Positions 18,063-25,739 are shown, counted from the stretch's first letter. The stretch: DNA of 33,007 nt from Neisseria sp. (GCA_030538415.1 JAUNTY010000034.1:1-33007); one strand, 5' to 3'. Made by a program: numbers and translations. The notes: generated by a model not told the origin, from the sequence alone.

Positions 18063-18092
18063 TTGGTAAAAAGCGGCATTCAGGGCTACAAT
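18063..18092 (+). promoter_or_regulatory. Candidate hfq promoter
   Basis: TTGGTA (18063-18068) and TACAAT (18087-18092) are 18 bases apart, giving a leader of about 45 bases before hfq. The -35 overlaps an imperfect TTACC/GGTAA repeat. The rest of the 260-base gap after der shows nothing else convincing. Confidence 0.4.
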
Positions 18093-18141
18093 CGGCACGT
18101 AATTTCCCGAAACCCCAGAACCATAATAACGGAGTTAAAAT

Positions 18142-18420
18142 ATGACAGCTAAAGGACAAATGCTACAAGATCCTTTCTTGAATGCCTTGCGTAAAGAGCA
18201 TGTGCCTGTTTCGATTTATCTGGTAAACGGCATCAAACTGCAAGGGCAGGTTGAGTCGTTTGACCAATACGTTGTACTGCTGCGCAACACATCGGTTACC
18301 CAAATGGTATACAAACATGCCATTTCCACTATTGTTCCTGCCCGCGCAGTCAGTCTGCAACATGAAAACAAACAGGCCGCGGCGCCTGTTCAGGTTGAAA
18401 CTTCGCAAGCATCAGAATAA
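18142..18420 (+). CDS. hfq: RNA chaperone Hfq
   Basis: Sm-like hexamer that pairs small RNAs with mRNAs. The 92-residue protein starts [17 protein letters not shown] and has the Sm1 region [25 protein letters not shown] and the Sm2 motif [13 protein letters not shown] short acidic and Ala/Gln-rich tail ends it, shorter than that of E. coli Hfq. A GGAG ribosome site lies just upstream. It is bounded by its own promoter candidate and a strong intrinsic terminator, so it is probably transcribed alone. Confidence 0.97.
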   Translation: MTAKGQMLQDPFLNALRKEHVPVSIYLVNGIKLQGQVESFDQYVVLLRNTSVTQMVYKHAISTIVPARAVSLQHENKQAAAPVQVETSQASE

Positions 18421-18435
18421 ACGGCTTTCGTTTGA

Positions 18436-18470
18436 ATACCTTACCAAGATTTTGGTAAGGTATTTTTATT
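18436..18470 (+). terminator. Intrinsic terminator of hfq
   Basis: ATACCTTACCAA, loop GATT, TTGGTAAGGTAT, then TTTTATT. A perfect 12-bp stem with a T-rich tail, without DUS. Confidence 0.93.
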
Positions 18471-18591
18471 TTCGGAATAGAAAACGAATCATATAGCCAA
18501 TTGCAAATAAGCGCGATATGGTTTTCCCTTCGAACCAAGATGAGCCGATGCCGTAGCGTTCTGTGCCATCCGGCCACGCCGGTTCAAAAAA

Positions 18592-18660
18592 TATAGGAGA
18601 AATTAGATTCTGATACAAGGCGAGCCAACGCCGTAGTAGAAACTAATTTCTTCGACTATA
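18592..18660. repeat. Short, internally deleted Correia-like element
   Basis: A 69-base unit with ends TATAGGAGAAATTAG and (inverted) TATAGTCGAAGAAATTAG. The core keeps ACAAGGCGAGCCAACGCCGTAG but lacks the AGACAGTAC block. The left end has lost three bases. A degraded TATAGCC-type fragment with GAGCCGATGCCGTAGC may lie just before it at about 18492-18560. The rest of 18661-18880 shows nothing clear. Confidence 0.7.
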
Positions 18661-18883
18661 AAAGGCCGGACAAGCAGATAAACGGCAAATACTGTTTACA
18701 AGAATTAACCTGCCTATTAAAACAGCAGGCGGGCAGCCGGTATCGGAGCGGGAATAAAGTAGTGTGCTTGAAACGCAAGGGCTTAGCTCAAAAACATATT
18801 TCAACGACTTGATATGAATGCATCGCAGCGCGCTTGCAAAGGCTTGTTTATGCGGATTGTCAAGACTGGCGGCGTGTTAAAAA

Positions 18884-18931
18884 ATACATTATATTGTGTT
18901 TCTAATGGCAGGATGCTACCGTATCTTGTGT
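18884..18931 (+). promoter_or_regulatory. Candidate tandem NrdR boxes upstream of nrdA
   Basis: ATACATTATATTGTGT (18884-18899) and CTACCGTATCTTGTGT (18916-18931) resemble the NrdR box, consensus roughly ACACWATATATWGTGT. Their centres are 32 bases apart, about three helical turns, the spacing described for paired NrdR sites. They lie 27-75 bases before the nrdA start. A TTGTCA at 18857-18862 could be the -35 of the regulated promoter. Confidence 0.55.
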
Positions 18932-18957
18932 TTTGACTGTTAAGACTAGGATTAACG

Positions 18958-21237
18958 ATGAATGCAACAACCAATCTGAAAGTAACGAAGCGGGACGGCC
19001 GTTTGGAGGCAATCAATCTCGACAAGATTCACCGCGTCATTACATGGGCAGCAGAGGGCTTGGATAATGTTTCCGTATCCCAGGTTGAGTTGAAATCACA
19101 CATCCAGTTTTACAACGGCATCCGCACCGATGATATCCACGAAACCATCATCAAGGCCGCTGCCGACCTGATTTCCCAAGAAACACCCGATTACCAATAT
19201 CTGGCCGCGCGCTTGGCCATTTTCCACCTGCGTAAAATCGCTTACGGCCAATTCGAGCCGCCGCACCTGTTTGAACATGTTTCCAAATTGACCGAATCCG
19301 GCAAATATGACCGCCATATTCTGGCTGATTACAGCCGCAAAGAGTTTGACGAGCTTAATACTTATCTCGATCACGAACGCGACATGACATTCTCCTATGC
19401 GGCCGTGAAACAGCTCGAAGGCAAGTATCTGGTGCAAAACCGTGTTACCCGCGAAATTTACGAAACGCCGCAGTTTCTGTATATGCTGGTGGCGATGTGC
19501 CTGTTTGCCAAATACCCGAAAGAAACCCGATTGGCATATGTAAAAAAATTCTATGATGCTACCAGCCAATTCAAGATTTCCCTGCCCACGCCGATCATGA
19601 GCGGTGTGCGCACGCCGACGCGCCAGTTTTCAAGCTGCGTATTGATTGAGTGTGACGACAGCCTCGACAGCATCAACGCCACCACCAGCGCAATTGTGAA
19701 ATATGTATCGCAACGTGCCGGCATCGGCATCAATGCGGGGCGTATCCGCGGCCTCGGCAGCGAAATCCGCGGCGGCGAAGCGCAGCATACCGGCTGTATT
19801 CCGTTTTTCAAAATGTTTCAGGCGGCCGTTAAATCCTGCTCACAGGGCGGGGTGCGTGGCGGTGCGGCTACTTTGTTCTACCCATTGTGGCACATTGAGG
19901 TGGAAAGCCTCTTGGTGCTGAAAAACAACCGCGGTGTGGAAGAAAACCGCGTACGCCATTTGGATTATGGCGTGCAAATCAACCGCTTGCTGTATACCCG
20001 CCTGATTAAAGGCGGCGATATTGCGCTGTTTTCACCACATGAAGTGCCAGGGCTTTACGATGCCTTCTTTGCCGACCAAGACGAATTCGAGCGTCTCTAT
20101 ACCCAATACGAGCAAGACCCGGATATCCGCAAGCGCTTCGTGCCTGCTACCGAGCTTTTCTCGCTGCTGATGCAGGAGCGCGCCGGTACCGGCCGCATCT
20201 ATATCCAAAACGTGGACCATTGCAACACCCACAGCCCGTTTGATCCGCGTGTGGCTCCGGTGCGTCAATCCAATCTGTGCCTGGAAATCGCGCTGCCGAC
20301 CAAGCCGTTGAACGACATCAACGATGAAAACGGCGAAATCGCCTTATGCACTTTGTCGGCATTCAACCTGGGGGCATTGGAAAGCTTGGATGAGCTTGAA
20401 AGCTTGTCTGATTTGGCCGTGCGCGCGCTGGATGCCTTGCTGGATTATCAGGATTATCCGATTAAAGCCGCCCAAATAGCCACTATGAACCGTCGTACTC
20501 TCGGCATCGGCGTGATTAACTACGCATATTATCTGGCCAAAAACGGCGTGCGCTATAGCGATGATTCTGCCATCGGCCTGACTCACCGTACCTTTGAAGC
20601 CATGCAGTATTACCTGCTCAAAGCTTCGGTAAACCTGGCCAAAGAATACGGCGCCTGCCCGCTGTTTAACGAAACCACGTATGCACAAGGCAAACTGCCG
20701 ATTGATACCTACAAAAAAGATTTGGACAGCATCTGCAAAGAGCCTTTGCATCTGGATTGGGAAAGCCTGCGCGCCGATATCGTGAAACACGGTTTGCGCA
20801 ACTCCACCCTGACTGCATTGATGCCGTCTGAAACCAGCTCGCAAATCGCCAACGCCACCAACGGCATCGAGCCGCCGCGCGGTCTGGTATCGGTGAAAGC
20901 CTCGAAAGACGGTATTTTGAAACAAGTGGTGCCGGAATTCGAGCGCCTGAAAGGCCAATACGAGTTGCTTTGGCAGATGCCCGGCACCGACGGCTATCTG
21001 AAACTGGTGGGCGTGATGCAGAAATTTGTCGACCAAGCGATTTCCGCCAATACCAGCTATGACCCGCAACGTTTCGAGGGCGGCCGCGTGCCGATGAAGC
21101 AAATGTTGAAAGATTTGCTCACCGCTTACAAATTCGGCGTCAAAACCCTGTATTACCACAACACCCGTGACGGAGCCGATGATACCCAGGTCGATTTGCA
21201 GGACGACGGTTGCGTAGGTGGGGCTTGCAAGATTTAA
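18958..21237 (+). CDS. nrdA: Class Ia ribonucleotide reductase, alpha subunit
   Basis: Reduces ribonucleoside diphosphates to deoxy forms under aerobic conditions. The 759-residue protein starts with an ATP-cone regulatory domain (KVTKRDGRLEAINLDKIHR). It carries the active-site cysteines in SSCVLIECDDS, SNLCLEIALP and ALCTLSAFN, and the C-terminal redox pair in GCVGGACKI. The conserved LMPSETSSQIANATNGIEPPRG is present. A 12-base DUS of the AT dialect is embedded in this conserved motif at 20821. nrdB follows after 120 bases. Regulation by NrdR is suggested by the boxes upstream. Confidence 0.98.
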   Translation: MNATTNLKVTKRDGRLEAINLDKIHRVITWAAEGLDNVSVSQVELKSHIQFYNGIRTDDIHETIIKAAADLISQETPDYQYLAARLAIFHLRKIAYGQFEPPHLFEHVSKLTESGKYDRHILADYSRKEFDELNTYLDHERDMTFSYAAVKQLEGKYLVQNRVTREIYETPQFLYMLVAMCLFAKYPKETRLAYVKKFYDATSQFKISLPTPIMSGVRTPTRQFSSCVLIECDDSLDSINATTSAIVKYVSQRAGIGINAGRIRGLGSEIRGGEAQHTGCIPFFKMFQAAVKSCSQGGVRGGAATLFYPLWHIEVESLLVLKNNRGVEENRVRHLDYGVQINRLLYTRLIKGGDIALFSPHEVPGLYDAFFADQDEFERLYTQYEQDPDIRKRFVPATELFSLLMQERAGTGRIYIQNVDHCNTHSPFDPRVAPVRQSNLCLEIALPTKPLNDINDENGEIALCTLSAFNLGALESLDELESLSDLAVRALDALLDYQDYPIKAAQIATMNRRTLGIGVINYAYYLAKNGVRYSDDSAIGLTHRTFEAMQYYLLKASVNLAKEYGACPLFNETTYAQGKLPIDTYKKDLDSICKEPLHLDWESLRADIVKHGLRNSTLTALMPSETSSQIANATNGIEPPRGLVSVKASKDGILKQVVPEFERLKGQYELLWQMPGTDGYLKLVGVMQKFVDQAISANTSYDPQRFEGGRVPMKQMLKDLLTAYKFGVKTLYYHNTRDGADDTQVDLQDDGCVGGACKI
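20821..20832 (+). repeat. AT-dialect DUS inside nrdA
   Basis: ATGCCGTCTGAA, the 12-mer of the meningococcal/gonococcal dialect, encodes MPSE of the conserved LMPSETSS motif. It may be coincidence set by protein conservation. Confidence 0.6.
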
Positions 21238-21307
21238 AGCGGTATTGATTCACCGGACGAGTAGGGCGGAACACGGTTCCGCCTGAAATCATGAACATGA
21301 TGGCCAC

Positions 21308-21319
21308 AGGCCGTCTGAA
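21308..21319 (+). repeat. DUS between nrdA and nrdB
   Basis: Exact single AG-DUS 38 bases before the chosen nrdB start, not paired. Confidence 0.9.
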
Positions 21320-21357
21320 ACCTTGGAATTCAAATCATGTCGTGCGAACATTTGAAC

Positions 21358-22491
21358 ATGTCATACAGCACTTTCAGCAAAGAAAAAAACAATGCCTTGC
21401 TGGAGCCGATGTTTTTCGGCCAGCCGGTCAACGTGGCGCGTTATGACCAGCAGAAATACGAAATTTTTGAAAAACTGATTGAAAAACAATTGTCTTTCTT
21501 TTGGCGGCCGGAAGAAATCGATGTGTCGCGCGACCGCATCGACTACCAAAATCTGCCCGAACATGAGCAGCATATTTTCATCAGCAACCTGAAGTACCAA
21601 ACCCTGCTCGATTCGATTCAAGGCCGCAGCCCCAATGTGGGTTTGCTGCCGCTGGTATCGATTCCCGAGCTGGAAACCTGGATTGAAACCTGGTCTTTCT
21701 CGGAAACCATCCATTCCCGCTCATACACCCACATCATCCGCAACATCGTCAACGATCCTTCTATCGTGTTCGACGATATTGTCGACAACGAATACATCAT
21801 TCGCCGCGCCGAAGACATCGCCTGCTATTACGATGATTTGATTGAATACACGCAGTATTACAATCTTTTTGGTGAAGGCCAGCATCAGGTTAACGGCAAA
21901 ACCGTGACCGTGAGCCTGCGCGAACTGAAAAGAAAACTGTATTTGTGCCTGATGTGTGTGAACGTGTTGGAGGCTATCCGTTTTTACGTGTCGTTTGCCT
22001 GTTCGTTTGCCTTTGCAGAGCGCGAACTGATGGAAGGCAACGCCAAAATCATCAAACTGATTGCCCGCGATGAAGCCCTGCACCTTACCGGCACACAGCA
22101 TATGCTCAACCTGATGCGCAGCGGCGCCGACGATGCAGAAATGGCCGAAGTGGCCGCAGAAGCAGGGCAGGAGTGTTTCGAGCTCTTCAAAAATGCGGCG
22201 CTGCAGGAAAAAGAGTGGGCCGAGTATCTGTTTAAAGACGGCTCGATGATTGGCCTGAACAAAGAGATTCTCGGCCAGTATGTGGAATACATCACCAACC
22301 TGCGTATGGCGGCGGTGGGCTTGCAACCAGCGTTTGAAGGCGCTACCCAAAACCCGATCCCGTGGATTAATGCCTGGCTGTCGTCTGATAATGTGCAGGT
22401 GGCACCGCAGGAAGTGGAAATCAGCTCTTATCTGGTTGGCCAGATTGACGCCGAAGTCAAAGCTGAAGATTTGGGCGACTTCGAACTCTGA
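21358..22491 (+). CDS. nrdB: Class Ia ribonucleotide reductase, beta subunit
   Basis: Holds the diferric-tyrosyl radical needed by NrdA. Numbered from [11 protein letters not shown] (377 residues), the radical Tyr123 lies in [10 protein letters not shown]. Iron ligands appear as Asp85, Glu116, His119 and in [10 protein letters not shown] chose the ATG at 21358 because it aligns with the E. coli start MAYTTFS. An in-frame ATG at 21337 has a better ribosome site (TTGGAATT) and would add MSCEHLN, so the start is open. The repair ferredoxin gene follows at 22985 after a repeat-filled gap. Confidence 0.96.
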   Translation: MSYSTFSKEKNNALLEPMFFGQPVNVARYDQQKYEIFEKLIEKQLSFFWRPEEIDVSRDRIDYQNLPEHEQHIFISNLKYQTLLDSIQGRSPNVGLLPLVSIPELETWIETWSFSETIHSRSYTHIIRNIVNDPSIVFDDIVDNEYIIRRAEDIACYYDDLIEYTQYYNLFGEGQHQVNGKTVTVSLRELKRKLYLCLMCVNVLEAIRFYVSFACSFAFAERELMEGNAKIIKLIARDEALHLTGTQHMLNLMRSGADDAEMAEVAAEAGQECFELFKNAALQEKEWAEYLFKDGSMIGLNKEILGQYVEYITNLRMAAVGLQPAFEGATQNPIPWINAWLSSDNVQVAPQEVEISSYLVGQIDAEVKAEDLGDFEL

Positions 22492-22519
22492 GCCGTTGCT
22501 TCAAGCCTCCATATTGCTC

Positions 22520-22576
22520 AACGTGAGTTTGGGATAAGCGTTTAAGATATTTCATTTGTTTATCCCGAGCTCACGT
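22520..22576. repeat. Imperfect 18-19 bp inverted repeat after nrdB
   Basis: AACGTGAGTTTGGGATAA faces the inverted partner TTTATCCCGAGCTCACGTT with about 20 bases between. It can act as a hairpin after nrdB, but the long palindromic arms also look like ends of a mobile element. I could not name one. No T-run follows. Confidence 0.5.
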
Positions 22577-22614
22577 TACTCATGGCGGTGGATTTTTCAA
22601 TCTGTATGATGTTG

Positions 22615-22626
22615 AGGCCGTCTGAA
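22615..22626 (+). repeat. DUS in the nrdB-ferredoxin gap
   Basis: Exact AGGCCGTCTGAA. Its nearest inverted copy is at 22908-22919, nearly 300 bases away. Confidence 0.9.
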
Positions 22627-22693
22627 ACCCATTCGATTAGAAAAGAGAGCCTGACAGCGACCTCATTTTGCCGCGCCATACACGCTCAATTCT

Positions 22694-22757
22694 CTATGCG
22701 GCGTAGCAACGTCTTGGCTCAAGGAGGATGGCAAGGCTCAGGTGTTGAAGTATCAAG
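22694..22757 (+). repeat. Remnant of long-form Correia-like internal segment
   Basis: GCGTAGCAACGTCTTGGCTC followed by AAGGCTCAGGTGTTGAAGTA matches the internal part of the element at 23371-23517 (CTTGGCTCA, AAGGTGCTGAAACAGCAAG). It directly abuts the complete element at 22758, as if that element had inserted into or beside an older copy. Confidence 0.55.
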
Positions 22758-22868
22758 TATAGTCGGAGAAATGAGATTCTGATGATATAAGGTGGCGAGC
22801 CGCAGACAGTACAGACAGTACGATAAGACGAGCCAACGCCGCAGCAGAAACTTATTTCTTCGACTATA
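22758..22868. repeat. Correia-like element, TATAGTCGGAGAAAT end type
   Basis: 111 bases with left end TATAGTCGGAGAAATGAG and inverted right end TATAGTCGAAGAAATAAG. The core has GCCGCAGACAGTAC, CAGTACGATAAGACGAG and CCAACGCCGCAG. It carries a small extra GAT near the left end compared with the copies at 16065 and 28622. Confidence 0.78.
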
Positions 22869-22907
22869 AATCGGCTCCGCTTGTTGGCTTACTCTTTTCG
22901 AATGAGT

Positions 22908-22919
22908 TTCAGACGGCCT
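22908..22919 (-). repeat. DUS upstream of the ferredoxin gene
   Basis: TTCAGACGGCCT, exact AG-DUS on the minus strand, 65 bases before the chosen start at 22985. Confidence 0.9.
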
Positions 22920-22984
22920 CGCTTTTCATGAAACGGTCATTGGTTTTGCCTATGCTGTATCTGAATTTACAGACAAGGGAAACC

Positions 22985-23362
22985 ATGCGCCTAAACTTTG
23001 ACACCACGCCAGCCACGCCGGATTTGGATTTTTTCACTTGGTGGCAGCGACTGAAAAGCAGTATGACTTCAATCAGCACACGCGATAAAATTTTCGAGCT
23101 TCAAGAAGGCGAAACCCTGCTGGAGGGGCTGGAGCGCACCGGCCACGAGGTGGAGTATCAGTGCCGCAGCGGCTATTGCGGCTCCTGTCGGGTCAAACTG
23201 TTGGCGGGCAGGGTGGAATACGATGAGCTGCCGCTGGCCTTTATCGGCTCCGGTGAGATTTTGCCGTGCTGCTGCAAGGTGGTGGAGCCGATTGTGGTGG
23301 ATTGCGGCGTCAATATGCCCGAGCGTGATTTGTTTGATACGGATTTGTTTGAGGAAGAATAA
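22985..23362 (+). CDS. YfaE-like [2Fe-2S] ferredoxin, probable NrdB maintenance protein
   Basis: A plant-type ferredoxin domain with Cys60, Cys65 and Cys68 in CRSGYCGSC and a fourth ligand among Cys95-97 in LPCCCKVV. In E. coli, YfaE is encoded directly after nrdB and supplies electrons to rebuild the NrdB cofactor. Position here supports the same role. At 125 residues it is longer than E. coli YfaE (about 84), with an N-terminal extension of about 33 residues containing DLDFFTWWQRLKSS and an acidic tail. I chose the ATG at 22985 because AAGGGA precedes it; a longer frame starts at 22928. Repeats separate it from nrdB. Confidence 0.82.
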   Translation: MRLNFDTTPATPDLDFFTWWQRLKSSMTSISTRDKIFELQEGETLLEGLERTGHEVEYQCRSGYCGSCRVKLLAGRVEYDELPLAFIGSGEILPCCCKVVEPIVVDCGVNMPERDLFDTDLFEEE

Positions 23363-23370
23363 ACCTGATA

Positions 23371-23517
23371 TATAGCCAAACAACTTGCCCTTTATACGGC
23401 GTTGCTTCGCCTTGGCTCAAAGAGAGCGGCGAGACTAAGGTGCTGAAACAGCAAGTTTGCCATTTGTACTGCCTGCAGTTTGCTGCCTTGTATGCAAAAA
23501 TGTGTTGCCCGGCTATA
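23371..23517. repeat. Long Correia-like element, TATAGCC end type
   Basis: 147 bases starting TATAGCCAAACAAC and ending with the inverse of TATAGCCGGGCAAC. The interior carries GGCGTTGCTTCGCCTTGGCT, an AGAGAGCGG stretch and GTACTGCCTGCAGTTTGCTG, corresponding to the long Correia form. From the literature on Neisseria, the extra internal segment of the long form carries an IHF site. It starts nine bases after the ferredoxin stop. Confidence 0.7.
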
Positions 23518-23542
23518 TGGATTATTTTATGAATGGTTATAT

Positions 23543-23648
23543 TATAGTCGTTTCAATTTAGCTTGATACAGCGTTGCTGCGCCTTGCCGTACTATTTGTA
23601 CTGTCTGCGGCTTGCTGCCTTGTCTCAATCTAAATTGAAACGACTACA
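23543..23648. repeat. Correia-like element, TATAGTCGTTTCAAT end type
   Basis: About 106 bases with 19-base ends TATAGTCGTTTCAATTTAG, the right one inverted and differing by one base at its tip (CGACTACA). The core is reversed relative to the copies at 16065 and 28622 (GTACTGTCTGCGGCTTGCTG). The fragment at 1-53 has the same end type. Confidence 0.82.
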
Positions 23649-23649
23649 A

Positions 23650-23679
23650 AAAGGCCGTCTGAACGTTCAGACGGCCTTT
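23650..23679. terminator. Perfect DUS palindrome behind the hydrolase gene
   Basis: Two AG-DUS meet head to head with no loop, giving a perfect 30-bp palindrome centred on AACGTT. It lies 16 bases past the stop of the minus-strand hydrolase gene. It also abuts the Correia-like element. Confidence 0.8.
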
Positions 23680-23694
23680 GTGTTACCACATTCT

Positions 23695-24333
23695 TCAATA
23701 ACGCTCCAACACCGAAGGCGCAAAGCGCAGAATGGTGTTGCGCAGTTGAATCAGCTTGCCGTGGAAGAAATGCGAGGCTTCCGGCAACACAATCACCGGC
23801 AAATCTTGCGCCTCTGCCCAGACAAAGGCATTTTTGACCGGCACCACCTGATCGGTTTCGCCGTGAATCAACAGGGTTTTGCCGGTATCGGGCGCATCGG
23901 GTTCACGCGTTTCGTAATGGCCGACAGCCGGGCCGATGAGCAGCAATAAATCGGGTTGGCGCTGCCGTGCGGCAAACAGCGATACGTAGCCGCCAAACGA
24001 AAAACCGCTGAGCGCGAATTGCGCGGCCTGTGGGTGTTGCGCGCGTGCGTAGTCGATGACAGCGATACAATCATCGGTTTCGCCGCGGCCATAATCGTGG
24101 CTGCCGCCACTGTTGCCCACGCCGCGCAGATTTGGCAGGTAGCAGTGAAAGCCCAATTGGGTGAGCGCCTTGGCTGCGGTCTGGATCACTTTGTTGGTGT
24201 TGGTGCCGCCTTGCAGCGGGTTGGGGTGGTTGATGACGGCCACGCCGCGCTCGTTGCCTTGGGCGGGCAGGTAAATGGTTTCCAGCCGGCCTGCCGGGCC
24301 TTGAATAGATAATTGGTCTTCCGCTTTTAACAT
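23695..24333 (-). CDS. Alpha/beta hydrolase family protein
   Basis: A 212-residue hydrolase with nucleophile Ser112 in GFSFGG, probable Asp161 in HGETDQVVP and His188 in EASHFFHG. The INHPNPLQGGTNTNKV start is typical of the bacterial dienelactone-hydrolase-like group often annotated only as alpha/beta hydrolase. The substrate is unknown. No signal peptide is visible. DUS hairpins lie on both sides, so it is probably a single-gene unit. Confidence 0.88.
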   Translation of the reverse strand: MLKAEDQLSIQGPAGRLETIYLPAQGNERGVAVINHPNPLQGGTNTNKVIQTAAKALTQLGFHCYLPNLRGVGNSGGSHDYGRGETDDCIAVIDYARAQHPQAAQFALSGFSFGGYVSLFAARQRQPDLLLLIGPAVGHYETREPDAPDTGKTLLIHGETDQVVPVKNAFVWAEAQDLPVIVLPEASHFFHGKLIQLRNTILRFAPSVLERY

Positions 24334-24354
24334 GGGTTGCTTTCTGTATCGCCA

Positions 24355-24382
24355 AGGCCGTCTGAAAAGCTTCAGACGGCCT
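24355..24382. terminator. DUS inverted-pair terminator behind the ferredoxin-like gene
   Basis: AGGCCGTCTGAA, loop AAGC, TTCAGACGGCCT. It lies between the minus-strand ferredoxin-like gene and the hydrolase gene. Confidence 0.85.
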
Positions 24383-24396
24383 GATTCGGATGAAGA

Positions 24397-24729
24397 TTAT
24401 TCGCTTTCGGGCGCATCAATCAGCAGGCGCTCAACGGCTTCGCCTTTTACCAAATCCTGATTGAGGATGTCTTGCAAATCTTCTTCGTCTACATAGGTAT
24501 ACCAGCGCGCTTCGGGGTAAATCACCATCGCCGGGCCCGATTCGCAGCGGCCGAGGCAGCTGGTGCTGCTGATGCGCAGTTTGCCGGGGCCGATAAGCCC
24601 CAGTTTTTTGGCATTGCCTTTGAGAAAATCCACGGCAGCATCGCCTTCGCCGTTGTCGTTGCAGCTTTGTTTGCAGGCGTCGTGGCGGGCGTTGGTGCAG
24701 ATAAAGAGATGGCGTTCGAAATAGCTCAT
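24397..24729 (-). CDS. Thioredoxin-like [2Fe-2S] ferredoxin
   Basis: A 110-residue protein of the thioredoxin-fold ferredoxin family, with cysteines at 11, 19, 23, 58 and 62. The FICTNARHDACK start and STSCLGRCESGPAMVIYPEARWYTYV block are typical. Clostridium and Azotobacter members bind a [2Fe-2S] cluster; the physiological partner is unknown. It is the second small iron-sulfur protein within 2 kb, but of a different fold from the YfaE-like one. A DUS pair with one degenerate arm lies upstream. Confidence 0.85.
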   Translation of the reverse strand: MSYFERHLFICTNARHDACKQSCNDNGEGDAAVDFLKGNAKKLGLIGPGKLRISSTSCLGRCESGPAMVIYPEARWYTYVDEEDLQDILNQDLVKGEAVERLLIDAPESE

Positions 24730-24751
24730 GATGGGTTCGCTTTCTGATGGG

Positions 24752-24780
24752 AGGCCGTCTGAAACCGATTCAGATGGCTT
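24752..24780. terminator. DUS hairpin with one degenerate arm
   Basis: AGGCCGTCTGAA (24752-24763) faces TTCAGATGGCTT (24769-24780), the inverse of AAGCCATCTGAA. It lies just past the stop of the spermidine-synthase-like gene. The second arm has lost uptake identity but keeps pairing. Confidence 0.65.
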
Positions 24781-24786
24781 GGGAGA

Positions 24787-25578
24787 TTATAAACAAAAAG
24801 TCTTGCCGTTATTCTGGTTACTGGTTTTGAAGCCGCTCAGCATGCGTTTGAAATCAAGGTCGTAAAGTTCGCCAAGCTTGTCGGCGCGTTTTTTCAGTTT
24901 GTCGAGATGCTGCTCTTTGGGCGAGTTTTGAAAGGCGAATACTGCCATGTTGCCGTGGCTTTCTGCCGGAAGCTCCAGCACGCGGCCTTCGAATACTTCC
25001 AGCAGGCGCTCCACAAAAGACTGATAGCGTTTGTCTCCGCTCCACCAGTTGGTGACGAATATGCCGCTGGGTGAGAGAGCATGGCGACAGTCGAGGAAAA
25101 AAGGCTCGCTCACCAGCGCATCAATAATCTGCTCGCCGTCGAAACCGTCGACCAAAATCACATCGGTGCTGCCGCGCAGGGTTTTGATGTATTCCGCGCC
25201 GTCGGCTTCGATGATTTCAAAGCGTTCGTCTTCAAACGGCAGCTCAAACAGGCTGCGCGCCACATTGATAACCTGCGGATTGATGTCGATGGCGGTTTGG
25301 CGGGTTTCGGGCAGATAAGCATCAATCCAGCGGGCAAACGAGCCGCCGCCGAGGCCGATTTGGGTAATGTGGCGGGGCTTTTCATCGGCAAACAACAGCC
25401 AGCCCATCATGGCGCGGCTGTAGGAAAGCACAAGCTCGGCCGGATGGTCGAGGTTCATCGAGCTTTGGATGGTGGGGCTGCCCAGGTGCAGCGAGCGGAT
25501 ATTGCCTTCTTCGGAAATGCCGACTTCCGGCATTTCAAAGCGTTGCGCCCGCAGGCGGCGGTAAGGATGTTGGGCCAT
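24787..25578 (-). CDS. Spermidine-synthase-like methyltransferase-fold protein
   Basis: A 263-residue Rossmann-fold protein of the SpeE-like group. It shows the cofactor-site GLGGGS at 75-80, AIDIN at 96-100, DGAEY at 126-130 and VDGFDG at 143-148. The N-terminus is SpeE-like (STIQSSMNLDHPAELVLSYSRAMMGWLLF-type block). No speD or other polyamine gene lies nearby, so a true spermidine synthase role is uncertain. Neisserial and other bacterial orphan SpeE-like proteins are usually left without a function. Confidence 0.8.
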   Translation of the reverse strand: MAQHPYRRLRAQRFEMPEVGISEEGNIRSLHLGSPTIQSSMNLDHPAELVLSYSRAMMGWLLFADEKPRHITQIGLGGGSFARWIDAYLPETRQTAIDINPQVINVARSLFELPFEDERFEIIEADGAEYIKTLRGSTDVILVDGFDGEQIIDALVSEPFFLDCRHALSPSGIFVTNWWSGDKRYQSFVERLLEVFEGRVLELPAESHGNMAVFAFQNSPKEQHLDKLKKRADKLGELYDLDFKRMLSGFKTSNQNNGKTFCL

Positions 25579-25727
25579 TGATGGAATCTTGGGATCGGAT
25601 TAGAAAACGTGTCATTTTAATACATTTTCAGCCGCTGCCGGAACAAATGGTGAAATAATGTTGCTGCGCTTCGGTTGCACCGTGACTCACAGGCATCAAG
25701 TGGCGCCGCATCGCTCGCAACTCCGGC

Positions 25728-25739
25728 TTCAGACGGCCT
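25728..25739 (-). repeat. DUS in the gap before tRNA-Thr
   Basis: TTCAGACGGCCT, exact and unpaired. The rest of 25579-25810 shows no gene. Confidence 0.9.
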
